DNA of 32,304 bases from Actinomycetota bacterium (GTDB taxonomy: Bacteria > Actinomycetota > Thermoleophilia > Gaiellales > Gaiellaceae). The stretch is taken from NCBI GenBank assembly GCA_003134505.1, contig PLBK01000025.1:13180-45483 (forward strand), written 5' to 3'. The notes beneath the pieces are model-generated. The model made no database searches and was not told the DNA's origin. It was given only the letters and a program-made list of their open reading frames with translations. Shown piece by piece: positions 1-7,311 of this stretch; the first letter of the stretch is position 1, and each line of letters opens with the position of its first letter. The position numbers and the translations under genes were made by a program.

Positions 1-336
1 ATCGCGGCCGTCGTCAACGTCGTGCTCAACGTGATCCTGATCCCGCCGTACGGAATGATGGGCGCTGCGATCGCCACCGCAGCCGCCTACCTGGCGCTCT
101 TCCTCGGGATGATCATCTACTCGCAGGAGGTCTACTACGTGCCCTACCAGTGGCGGCGCGTGCTGACCGCTGCGACGGCCGCCGTGGGGCTGAACGTGCT
201 CGGCGGCGCGCTGCACGTCCCGCTGGCCGCGGCCGTCGTGCTCGTGCTCTGCTACCCCTTCGTGCTGCTCATGCTCGGCTTCTACCTGCCGGCGGAGCTG
301 CAACGGCTGCGGCGGCTGGTGCCCGTCGCGCGCTAG
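1..336 (+). CDS. Polysaccharide flippase (Wzx/MATE-like), C-terminal part
   Basis: The reading frame is open from the first base, so the gene begins outside the window and only about 111 C-terminal residues are visible. They contain three hydrophobic segments. The first includes a run with N-V-V-L-N-V-I-L-I-P-P-Y-G and then G-A-A-I-A-T, which is the typical near-terminal helix pair of lipid-linked oligosaccharide flippases, where Asn and Pro precede a small-residue Gly/Ala helix. The tail is basic (QRLRRLVPVAR), as expected for a cytoplasmic C-terminus. Known members move undecaprenyl-linked sugar units across the membrane. This fits the O-antigen-ligase-like and GT-C genes a few kilobases downstream. 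The TAG stop overlaps the predicted -10 element of the next gene. The family call is fairly sure; the substrate is unknown. Confidence 0.75.
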   Translation: MAAVVNVVLNVILIPPYGMMGAAIATAAAYLALFLGMIIYSQEVYYVPYQWRRVLTAATAAVGLNVLGGALHVPLAAAVVLVLCYPFVLLMLGFYLPAELQRLRRLVPVAR

Positions 337-345
337 CCTTCGGAC

Positions 346-588
346 ATGGACGACGCACAGGTACAGCGGCGGATCGAGGAGCTCGTGGCCGAGGAGCACC
401 GGCTCTGGGATGCCGAGGCCGCCGGCGGGGCGAGCGACGACGACCGGCGCCGGCTCGACGAGCTCAAGGTCGGCCTCGACCAGTGCTGGGACCTGCTGCG
501 GCAGCGCCGCGCGCTCGAGCAGTACGGACGCGATCCTGACGACGCCAGCCCGCGCAGCGCCGAGACCGTCGAGAACTACGAGCAGTAG
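346..588 (+). CDS. DUF2630 family protein
   Basis: This 80-residue acidic, charged and probably helical protein starts at ATG and matches the small actinobacterial family DUF2630 in length and pattern. An N-terminal helix carries I-E-E-L-V-A-E-E-H-R-L-W. A linker follows, then L-D-E-L-K-V-G-L-D-Q-C-W-D-L-L-R-Q-R-R-A and a C-terminal R-D-P-D-D-A segment ending in V-E-N-Y-E-Q. The family has no established function, and none is proposed here. There is no Shine-Dalgarno sequence. Instead TAGCCT at 334-339, which includes the stop codon of the flippase gene, lies six bases before the ATG, as expected for a leaderless transcript. No signal peptide or membrane segment is visible. Confidence 0.85.
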   Translation: MDDAQVQRRIEELVAEEHRLWDAEAAGGASDDDRRRLDELKVGLDQCWDLLRQRRALEQYGRDPDDASPRSAETVENYEQ

Positions 589-614
589 CCCGCCCGAGCT
601 CGACCTCGCGCGAA

Positions 615-660
615 TACGCACGTTTGCGACTCGCAATCTTGCGAGTCGCATGTTTGCGTA
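615..660. repeat. 46-bp interrupted palindrome before the AAA ATPase gene
   Basis: Two perfect 12-base arms (625-636 TGCGACTCGCAA and 639-650 TTGCGAGTCGCA) are separated by TC. Outer arms TACGCA (615-620) and TGCGTA (655-660) share the same symmetry centre, giving 18 Watson-Crick pairs in total. It lies 27 bases after the DUF2630 stop and just before the predicted ATPase promoter, in a locally A/T-richer stretch. It could be a regulator's operator. A terminator is less likely because no real T-run follows the stem. Confidence 0.75.
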
Positions 661-680
661 TAAACTCGCTCGCATAATGC

Positions 681-686
681 TACATT
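681..686 (+). promoter_or_regulatory. Predicted -10 element for a leaderless AAA ATPase mRNA
   Basis: TACATT lies exactly six bases before the ATG at 693, and no purine-rich ribosome binding site is present. A second -10-like hexamer, CATAAT, is at 673-678. No convincing -35 was found at normal spacing. The call is by pattern only. Confidence 0.5.
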
Positions 687-692
687 GACGCG

Positions 693-1844
693 ATGACATC
701 CCGGAACCCGTTCAACTTCGGGGATCTGGCGCTCGACGAGAGCTTCACCGACCGCGAGGTAGAGCTCTCAGAGCTGAAGTCCGACGTGCTGAACGGCCAG
801 AACGTGGTCGTCTTCGCGCCGCGGCGATACGGAAAATCGTCGCTCGTCTGGCGCGCGACGCAGGAGCTCGTCAGCGACGACGACGTGCTCGTCGCGCAGG
901 TCGATCTGATGAGGACGGCGACCAAGGAGCAGTTCGCTGCCAAGCTCGCGCAAGCCGTCTATGAGCAGATCGCGACGCCGCTCTTCAGAGCACGCGAGCG
1001 AGCCTCCCAGGTGTTCCGCGGACTTCGGATCCTGCCCGTGATGACAGTGGATGCCAGTGACGGCACGCTGGGCTTCAGCTTCACATCCGGCCACACCGAC
1101 ACGGATGTCGACGCGACGATCGAGAAGCTCTTCGAGCTTCCGGCGGAGCTCTCCGCCGAGCGTGGCCGACGAGCAGCCGTGGTGTTCGACGAGTTCCAGG
1201 AGATTCTCGACATCGACCCGCATCTCCCCGGCCTCATGCGCGCGAGCTTCCAGGCCCAGCCGGACGTCGCGCACGTGTACCTGGGGAGCAAGCGCAGCAT
1301 GATGGAGCGGCTCTTCAACGACGAGAACGAGCCGTTCTGGCGAAGCGCGAAGCAGATGGAGCTCGGTGTCATCGCCCCAACCGCCTTCGCCGAGTTCATC
1401 CGTGAGCGCTTCCAGTCGACCGCCCGCGGAGTCGAGGACAGCGTGGTCGACGCGGTCCTGGCCGTTACGCAAGGTCATCCGTACGGGACGCAGGAGCTGT
1501 GCTACGCCCTCTGGGAGGAGACGCCGGACGGAGAGACTGCGGCTGACACGTCTTTCCGTGCGGCACTCGACCGGGTTCTCCGGTCCGAGAATGCGCACTT
1601 CACTCGCATCTGGGACGACTCGCCGACCAGCCAGAAGCTCCTGCTCCAGGCGCTCGCCCGAGAGCCTCTCCAGAAGATCACAAGCGGTGATTTCCGTCGA
1701 CGGCACGGCCTGCCGACGAGTTCGAGCGTGCAACGGGCCGTGGATGCACTGCTCGACGACGAGCTGATCGCGAAGGATGCCCCCGGGGCGTACAGGATCG
1801 CGGAGCCGTTTTTGGCTGAGTGGGTCCTTCGATTCGGAAGTTAG
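693..1844 (+). CDS. AAA ATPase of the archaeal-ATPase type with C-terminal winged helix
   Basis: This 383-residue protein carries an N-terminal F-x-D-R-E-x-E-L segment, then a Walker A variant A-P-R-R-Y-G-K-S-S (about residues 42-50). The first Gly is replaced by Ala, as is common in the archaeal-ATPase (PF01637-like) family. Walker B is V-V-F-D-E-F-Q-E-I, with the Asp near residue 166. A sensor-like Y-L-G-S-K-R-S-M-M-E-R-L-F segment follows. The C-terminus (roughly residues 315-383) looks like a winged helix ending in E-P-F-L-A-E-W-V-L-R-F. Family members are STAND-like P-loop ATPases often found as single, mobile genes, and their biological roles are mostly unknown. The gene stands alone between a palindrome and a convergent permease gene, and its codon use looks less extreme in G+C than its neighbours. 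Recent acquisition is possible but not shown. Confidence 0.85.
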   Translation: MTSRNPFNFGDLALDESFTDREVELSELKSDVLNGQNVVVFAPRRYGKSSLVWRATQELVSDDDVLVAQVDLMRTATKEQFAAKLAQAVYEQIATPLFRARERASQVFRGLRILPVMTVDASDGTLGFSFTSGHTDTDVDATIEKLFELPAELSAERGRRAAVVFDEFQEILDIDPHLPGLMRASFQAQPDVAHVYLGSKRSMMERLFNDENEPFWRSAKQMELGVIAPTAFAEFIRERFQSTARGVEDSVVDAVLAVTQGHPYGTQELCYALWEETPDGETAADTSFRAALDRVLRSENAHFTRIWDDSPTSQKLLLQALAREPLQKITSGDFRRRHGLPTSSSVQRAVDALLDDELIAKDAPGAYRIAEPFLAEWVLRFGS

Positions 1845-1854
1845 CCCCGGTCTG

Positions 1855-2841
1855 CTAGCCGAGCCTGACCGGATCGGCCAGGCGGATGCGCGGGTCGAGG
1901 AAGCCGTAGGCGATGTCCACGACCAGATTGAGCGCGATCACGATCATCGCGGTGAAGACGACGATGCCGCAGATCATCGGCAGGTCGAGCTGATTCGTCG
2001 CGATCAGGAGCTGGCGGCCGACGCCCGGCAAGTTGAACACCGACTCGATGAAGATCGCGCCCGCGAACGCGAGGCCGGCGTCCATCCCGAGGATGGTGAC
2101 GACCGGCAGCATGCTGTTCCGCGCCGCGTGGTGGAGGATCACGCGCCGCTCCGACGCGCCCTTCGCCCGGGCGGTGCGGACGTAGTCCTCGCTCAGCGCC
2201 TCCAGGAGCTGTGCGCGGATCATCCGCACGTACAGGGCCGCGAACAGGACACTGAACGTGATCCAGGGGAGGAGCATGTGGTAGGCCCACTGGAACGCCC
2301 CGCCGCAGTCCTGGTACTGGTCCGCGAAGGCGTTGCAGTAGCCCGCGATCGGCGTGATCCCGAGCTTGTAGCCGAAGATCCAGGACAGCATCAGCCCGAG
2401 CCAGGCCGGCTGTGAGGAGATTCCGATCAGCACGAGGATCATCGAGACGCGGTCGAGGAGCGAGCGCGGCCGGATGGCGGAGAGGATCCCGATCGGGATC
2501 GAGACGGTGAGATAGAGAATCGCGCCGCCGACGATCAGCGACGCGGTCACGGGCAGGCCGTCCTCGATCAGCGCCTTGACGCTCGCCCGGTTGATGAACG
2601 AGATGCCGAGCGACTGGTGCACGACCAGGTTCCAGACGAACCGGCCGTACTGCTTCCAGACCGGCTCGTCGAGGTGCAGCAGGTGGCGGACCCGCTCGAT
2701 CGAGTCGGGGGAGGCGCCGCGCCCGGCCGCAAGCGCCGCCGGGTCGGTCGGGAGCAGGAAGAAGATGGCGTAGGTGACGACAGTGACGACGAAGACGAGG
2801 AAGATCGCCCAGAACAAGCGCCTGATGAGGAACCGCCACAT
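1855..2841 (-). CDS. DppB-type peptide/nickel ABC transporter permease
   Basis: The protein has 328 residues, the usual length for DppB/OppB permeases. It begins M-W-R-F-L-I-R-R-L-F-W-A-I-F-L, the standard first helix of the family, followed by five more hydrophobic segments. The cytoplasmic EAA loop reads E-D-Y-V-R-T-A-R-A-K-G-A-S, followed by N-S-M-L-P-V-V-T. The late G-V-G-R-Q-L-L-I-A and F-L-D-P-R-I-R-L motifs are also typical. Known members form the membrane channel together with a DppC permease, two ATPases and an extracytoplasmic binding protein that imports di- or oligopeptides or similar solutes. None of those partners lies next to it: on one side is a convergent ATPase gene and on the other a divergent patatin gene. 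Partners must be elsewhere, or the gene is an orphan. The substrate cannot be read from the sequence. Confidence 0.9.
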   Translation of the reverse strand: MWRFLIRRLFWAIFLVFVVTVVTYAIFFLLPTDPAALAAGRGASPDSIERVRHLLHLDEPVWKQYGRFVWNLVVHQSLGISFINRASVKALIEDGLPVTASLIVGGAILYLTVSIPIGILSAIRPRSLLDRVSMILVLIGISSQPAWLGLMLSWIFGYKLGITPIAGYCNAFADQYQDCGGAFQWAYHMLLPWITFSVLFAALYVRMIRAQLLEALSEDYVRTARAKGASERRVILHHAARNSMLPVVTILGMDAGLAFAGAIFIESVFNLPGVGRQLLIATNQLDLPMICGIVVFTAMIVIALNLVVDIAYGFLDPRIRLADPVRLG

Positions 2842-2960
2842 CCCCGCCCCGCATTCTTAGCCGACCGCCGCCGTCACGGGGTGGGACGCCCACAGTGCGG
2901 AGCAGTTAGCCGATCGCCGTCTGCCGCTTCCCGCCTGCCTTGACACCGCGGTCGACCCCT

Positions 2961-2999
2961 GACAGGCTCGTTCGTGACAGACAGGCCAATCTCGTGACA
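2961..2999 (+). repeat. Tandem imperfect 19/20-bp direct repeat upstream of the patatin gene
   Basis: Copy one (2961-2979) and copy two (2980-2999) abut exactly. Both begin GACAGG and end TCGTGACA, with a variable 5-6 base centre. TTGACA occurs just upstream at 2940-2945. The spacing of about two helical turns between equivalent bases suits a regulator bound twice on one face of the DNA. The end of the array is 35 bases before the patatin ATG. Confidence 0.5.
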
Positions 3000-3034
3000 C
3001 CTCGTTGCGGCCGGGGTGACCTCACGCGAGGAAG

Positions 3035-6000
3035 ATGCTCGTGCACACCGCAGAACAGCCAGCACCGGAACAGGGGCAATCCGCCACCGGCGGCCACACC
3101 CGGATCGACGACGAGGAGATCCGGATCGCGATCGCCTGGAACGGCGGGGTCAGCCTCGCCGTCTGGATGGGCGGCGTCGCGGTGGAGCTCGACTGCGCAC
3201 GCCGCGCGGCCTTCGGCGAGGAGGATGCCGGCACCAGGGACGCTCCGGCGCCACGGCGGATCTACGCAGCCCTCTCTCGGGTGCTCGAGCGCCGACTCGT
3301 CCCCGACATCCTGACGGGCGCGAGCGCGGGCGGCCTGAACGGCGCGCTGCTGGCGGCCGTCATTCGCTCGGGACGGCAGTTGCCGCCGAACCTGCTCCGG
3401 GAGAAGTGGCTGCAGGTCGGCGATTTCTCGAAGCTCCTGCATCCGACCGAGGAGCGTGCCCCGCAATCGCTCATGCAGGGAGACCTGTTCCTCGACGAGA
3501 TGAAGCTCATGTTCGCGGCCGTCCTCGGCGAGGCACAGCCGCCGCCGACACCCCATGTCGACGCGAGCGGATACGCGAACGACCTCGCCGCAACGGAGCC
3601 GCCGGCCCACCAGGTGGCGAACGGTCTCGCGTCCTTTCCGGTTCTGCTCGACGTGATGATGACCGACGTCCTCGGCGAGCCTCACGGCTACGCCGACTAC
3701 TGGAGCAACGAGCTCGTCGCGCGTGAGTACCGGGCGCCCGCGCGCTTCCGGAACACCGACGACTTCACGCTCCTCGCGCTGGCGACGGCGGCTCGGGCGT
3801 CGTCGTCGTTCCCGGCCGCGTTCGAGCCCGTCAAGCTCTCGGGCGACGTCGCGGTGCGCGCAGGCCTGGGCGCGGGCGATGTCCGCTGGGCGGTCGACGG
3901 CGGCCTGCTCGAGAACGCCCCCGTCAAGTACGCCATCGACCTGATCCCGGTCTCCGGCGGGAGCGACCGCGCCGCGAAGCGCTTCCTCTGCTACCTGGAC
4001 GCCGCACCCGACCGGCGTGCCGAGGCTCCACCCGAATCGCCTCAACCCGACCTCGCCGCCGTGATCGGCTACGTCGTCAATCTTCCGCGCAACGCGCGCG
4101 TGGTCGACCAGCTCTACGCGGTCGAGCAGGCCGTCCGTGACTCCGGGTTCTCGGGCGAGATCCAGGACCACCTGTTCGCGTTCGGCAACCTCGACGGCCT
4201 GCTCGGCCTCGCGAGCGCGCTGTTCCCGGTCTACCGCCGCCGGCGCACCTTCCTCGCCCTCGACGAGCTTCTGAAGAGCGTGGCGGAGGCCCGGAGGGTC
4301 TTCGAGTCGCTCGGGGGCGACGTTCCGCTGCCGTGGCTGCCGGGGGAGCATCCCTTCACGAACCTCGCGGGAGACCTTGCGGCGGGCCGGTGGTCCTGGG
4401 GCTTCCGGGCCGCGCAGCGCCTGCTCCTGCTCGAGCGCGACCTGCTCCGGGACGAGCCCGAGACGGTCGCCACCTCGAGCATGCTCGCCGACGCCTGGAA
4501 GACGATCGACGCCGAGCTCGCAGCGCTCGCCGATCTGAGGACATCCTTCCTCGCCAGCGACCTGATCCACCAGGCGGCCCTCCGGCTGGCGGCGTCGCCG
4601 ACGGCGACGCGAGAGGAGTTCGGAGCGCTCCCGGATCCGTATCAACCCTCGATCGCGGCCTCCGTTTTCCGGGCCACCGAAGCCTTCATCGGCGCAGTCG
4701 AGAGCCGACGCGTCGCCGGGATCGAGGAGTTCCTCCAGCGCGGGCTCGCGATCGAGGTGATCCGCCGAGCGATCGCCGCTGACAACGACTTCGACACGGC
4801 CGAAGAGATCAGATTCGTCCAGCTCACGCCGGTCTGCCCCTCACCGATCTTCACCGGGCAACCCCTGCGGGAGAACGGACCGGACAGCCCGGACAAGAAG
4901 CTCGCCGGAATCAGGCTGGCGCACTTCTCGGGCTTCTACCGGAGCTCGTGGCGGGCGAACGACTTCATGTGGGGAAGGCTGGACGCCGCCGTCCGGATCG
5001 TCGATCTCCTGCTCAGCGACGCTCACAGCCGCGCCGCGAGCATCGACTGCGACGCGATCGCCGGCGCCCTAGCCGAAACGCTCGTGCCCGACGATGCCGA
5101 GGACGACGCGAAGGACCGGCACTGGCTCGCCCACGAGGCGCTGGTGGACGCGAAGTCGCCTGCTCCCCCCGATCGCAAGATTCCACCCGGGATCCTCGCG
5201 GCAGTTACGGACTACCCGTCCGGCGACGACCCGCCGCCCGCGGCGGAGCTCCGGACCTTCATGCACGCGGCTCTGCGCGCCGACCTGTCCGACCCCGGGC
5301 GCCAGCTCTTCACGCGCACCGTGTGCGCGCGAGCCGCGCAGCTCGAGATCGTGGGTCAGGAGCTGGGGCCGCTCGTCGCCCAGACCGAGGTCGACGCACG
5401 GCTGGGTGACTTCACGGCGCCGCTCGACCTCCAGTCTGCCGACGACAAGAGCGTTCGAGACGCGGTCGTGAGCCTCCGCAAGTGCTGGGACAAGCCCGAG
5501 ACCTACCTGCCTCTACGGCTCGGGCGCGACAGCGGCGACGAGTCGGTCAGCAACCTCGCTCTCCAGACGATCACGCACGCCATGTTCGTCGCCCTGTCCA
5601 TGGCGCGGGGCGCAAACGCGGCGCTCGGAAGCCTGCTCGGCGTCCTGCGCATTCCGCTGCTCTCCATCTCGGGCGTGGCCTCGCGGAGCTTTGTGACCCG
5701 GGCCGCGGTGCTGGCATCGTTCGTGAGCGCGGCGGCGTACGTGGCCAGCCGGCTCGTCCAGACGAGCAAGGACGGGACCGCCTCGCTCGACTCGCTCTGG
5801 TCGGGATGGGTCCTGCTCAGCTGGGTCGCGGCGATCGGGTTGCTCGGAGTCGCTCTCGTTCCGATGATCCGCGCCGTCCGCTCGGCAAGCGGCTGGCGGA
5901 AGGCGGGACAGGCCGCGTGGGCGGCAGGCCTCGCCGTTCCGTTGCTTGCCGCCCTCGGGTTCGCCCTGATCTGGGGCGGGCTCGGAGCCATCCAGGTCGT

Positions 6001-6520
6001 CGGCACCCCACAGGCCGGCAATGGTCCTCAGACGGCCATCACGATCCACGCCCACGGCACCGTCCAGGCCAGCGGCACCGTTCGCACGAGCGGCACCGCC
6101 CCAGCCGGCGGCACCGTCCACGGGAGCGGCACCTTCGACGCCGACGCAACCATTCACGCGACCGGCGCTCGCCAGGGCCGAGGGACCACCGAGCCTCCGT
6201 CCTGGCTCGTCTGGCTGGCGCTCGGCCTGATCTTCGTCGGCGTGCCGGCACTCCAGACCGTGAAGCTGCCTCTGCTCGGCTCCGCCCAGAATCTGCTCTT
6301 CGCGCGGATCGGCAAGCTGTTCCCGATCGCGGTGGCCCTGGCAATCGTCTCGCTGGCGCTCCTCGGGTGGTCGGTGCGGGCGCTGGTCGACGTGCTCGAC
6401 GGCGCGAACTGGCAGATCGCGACGGCGGCGCTCGCGTTCGCGAGCCTCCCGCTGTGCCTGGCCTATCTCCTCCTCGGCACCCAGCCGGTCCGTGACCGCC
6501 GGCTCCGCGACCTTCGCTAG
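3035..6520 (+). CDS. Patatin-like protein (DUF3376 type) with C-terminal membrane domain
   Basis: This 1161-residue protein resembles the large actinobacterial patatin-related family. The N-terminal domain holds the oxyanion-loop segment N-G-G-V-S-L-A-V-W-M-G-G (about residues 36-47), the nucleophile elbow G-A-S-A-G with Ser97, and the second dyad member in V-D-G-G-L-L-E-N (Asp near 288). This is the Ser-Asp dyad of patatin lipases, so acyl hydrolase activity on lipids is expected. The long middle region is mostly soluble. The C-terminal ~270 residues contain about six hydrophobic helices, interrupted after the third by a hexapeptide-repeat loop (6056-6145). The ATG follows GAGGAAG very closely; the conserved domain starts about 28 residues later, so a slightly later start would not lose the active site. 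The stop overlaps the convergent deacetylase stop by three bases. Substrate and partner are unknown. Confidence 0.85.
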   Translation: MLVHTAEQPAPEQGQSATGGHTRIDDEEIRIAIAWNGGVSLAVWMGGVAVELDCARRAAFGEEDAGTRDAPAPRRIYAALSRVLERRLVPDILTGASAGGLNGALLAAVIRSGRQLPPNLLREKWLQVGDFSKLLHPTEERAPQSLMQGDLFLDEMKLMFAAVLGEAQPPPTPHVDASGYANDLAATEPPAHQVANGLASFPVLLDVMMTDVLGEPHGYADYWSNELVAREYRAPARFRNTDDFTLLALATAARASSSFPAAFEPVKLSGDVAVRAGLGAGDVRWAVDGGLLENAPVKYAIDLIPVSGGSDRAAKRFLCYLDAAPDRRAEAPPESPQPDLAAVIGYVVNLPRNARVVDQLYAVEQAVRDSGFSGEIQDHLFAFGNLDGLLGLASALFPVYRRRRTFLALDELLKSVAEARRVFESLGGDVPLPWLPGEHPFTNLAGDLAAGRWSWGFRAAQRLLLLERDLLRDEPETVATSSMLADAWKTIDAELAALADLRTSFLASDLIHQAALRLAASPTATREEFGALPDPYQPSIAASVFRATEAFIGAVESRRVAGIEEFLQRGLAIEVIRRAIAADNDFDTAEEIRFVQLTPVCPSPIFTGQPLRENGPDSPDKKLAGIRLAHFSGFYRSSWRANDFMWGRLDAAVRIVDLLLSDAHSRAASIDCDAIAGALAETLVPDDAEDDAKDRHWLAHEALVDAKSPAPPDRKIPPGILAAVTDYPSGDDPPPAAELRTFMHAALRADLSDPGRQLFTRTVCARAAQLEIVGQELGPLVAQTEVDARLGDFTAPLDLQSADDKSVRDAVVSLRKCWDKPETYLPLRLGRDSGDESVSNLALQTITHAMFVALSMARGANAALGSLLGVLRIPLLSISGVASRSFVTRAAVLASFVSAAAYVASRLVQTSKDGTASLDSLWSGWVLLSWVAAIGLLGVALVPMIRAVRSASGWRKAGQAAWAAGLAVPLLAALGFALIWGGLGAIQVVGTPQAGNGPQTAITIHAHGTVQASGTVRTSGTAPAGGTVHGSGTFDADATIHATGARQGRGTTEPPSWLVWLALGLIFVGVPALQTVKLPLLGSAQNLLFARIGKLFPIAVALAIVSLALLGWSVRALVDVLDGANWQIATAALAFASLPLCLAYLLLGTQPVRDRRLRDLR
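6056..6145 (+). repeat. Five 18-bp in-frame repeats coding hexapeptides in the patatin protein
   Basis: Each 18-base unit begins GGCACC and encodes G-T-x-x-x-S/G/D: GTVQAS, GTVRTS, GTAPAG, GTVHGS and GTFDAD, at about residues 1008-1037. Degenerate units continue to about 6190. The array lies between the third and fourth predicted membrane helices, so it forms a loop or small beta-rich insert outside the lipid phase. Confidence 0.8.
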
Positions 6521-7152
6521 GCGACGATGCGGTACACCTGGAAGCACTCGGCGTACTCGCGGTTCACGTTCACGCCGTGGATGCGCGCGACGTTCCAGAC
6601 GTACTCGGGGTCCGCGTAGCGGCGGTGCTGCTGCGAGGCGTACTTCGCCAGCGCGGCGACCTTGCGCTCCACGTGTGAGCGCTCCAGCGAGATGTAGGCC
6701 TGGTAGGTGAAGTCGAAGTTGTTCCAGGGGATCTCGTAGCCGAGGATCGTGGTCCGCTTGAAGGCACGCAGGCCCTCGGCGGCGATCACCTGGTGATCCT
6801 GGTGCACGTCGTGGAGGCTGGGCTGGAAGACGACGTCGGGCTTCCACTCCTCCCACAGCTCGATCAGGAGCTCGAGGATCTCCTGCCGGTGCACCGGGAA
6901 GCTGCGCACGTCGAAGTCGTGCACGGTCAGGCTCGCCTCCGGGATGCCGAGCTCGGTCGTCGCCTCGCGCACCTCGCGGGCCAGCGTGTCCGGCGGGAAT
7001 CCTTCGGGGAGCGACTTGGTGGCGATCGAGAAGGCGACGTAGCGGACGTCGGCACCCTGCTCGACGAGGCGCGCCATCGTGCCGCCGCACCCGAACTCGC
7101 CGTCGTCGGTGTGCGGCGCCAAGACGAGAGCTCGCTCCCAACCGGCAATCAC
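6517..7152 (-). CDS. PIG-L/LmbE family deacetylase
   Basis: This 211-residue protein belongs to the LmbE/PIG-L zinc hydrolases, which remove an N-acetyl group from sugars such as GlcNAc conjugates. The N-terminal motif is A-P-H-T-D-D-G-E-F-G-C-G-G-T (residues 12-25). The family's usual H-P-D-D-E appears here as H-T-D-D-G-E, a variant seen in a known subgroup; His14 and Asp17 would bind zinc and Asp16 would act as base. A second motif, H-D-V-H-Q-D-H, supplies the third zinc ligand. The start is GTG at 7152, preceded by GGAAGGA about ten bases upstream. Length is normal and no signal peptide is visible, so it is probably cytoplasmic. It faces the O-antigen ligase gene across a perfect inverted repeat, which suggests a role in surface sugar or thiol-conjugate metabolism; the substrate is not known. 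Confidence 0.88.
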   Translation of the reverse strand: MIAGWERALVLAPHTDDGEFGCGGTMARLVEQGADVRYVAFSIATKSLPEGFPPDTLAREVREATTELGIPEASLTVHDFDVRSFPVHRQEILELLIELWEEWKPDVVFQPSLHDVHQDHQVIAAEGLRAFKRTTILGYEIPWNNFDFTYQAYISLERSHVERKVAALAKYASQQHRRYADPEYVWNVARIHGVNVNREYAECFQVYRIVA

Positions 7153-7180
7153 TTCTCGCTCATCCTTCCAGAACGGCAGC

Positions 7181-7209
7181 GGGATTGATCGGATGGTCCG
7201 ATCAATCCC
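7181..7209. promoter_or_regulatory. Perfect 13-bp inverted repeat between divergent genes (likely operator)
   Basis: The arms GGGATTGATCGGA (7181-7193) and TCCGATCAATCCC (7197-7209) are perfect reverse complements separated by TGG. The site lies 28 bases before the PIG-L start and about 100 before the preferred ligase start. Because both flanking genes point away, a terminator makes no sense here and a dimeric regulator's operator is the simplest reading. A second, weaker hairpin (TTGGCCG 7260-7266 with CGGCCAA 7274-7280) lies nearer the ligase gene. Confidence 0.6.
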
Positions 7210-7311
7210 TAGTTGACGGCGGTTGTAGTGGCGCGTCTGCCGACAGCTCTAGTGGACGGTTGGCCGGCGTTTTCGGCCAAGCGTCTACTAGTGTTCGCCG
7301 CCGGTCGCCCC

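Noticed and set aside
2906-4645. Minus-strand open frame of 579 codons opposite the patatin gene
   Set aside because: It is antisense to a gene with clear active-site motifs and has no recognisable domain.
6056-6190. Short regular repeats considered as a CRISPR array
   Set aside because: The units are 18 bases without spacers, in frame, and encode a hexapeptide repeat.
7213-7311. N-terminal extension of the O-antigen-ligase-like protein from TTG 7213
   Set aside because: The extra residues do not look like a membrane protein start and there is no ribosome binding site; ATG 7312 directly precedes the first helix.
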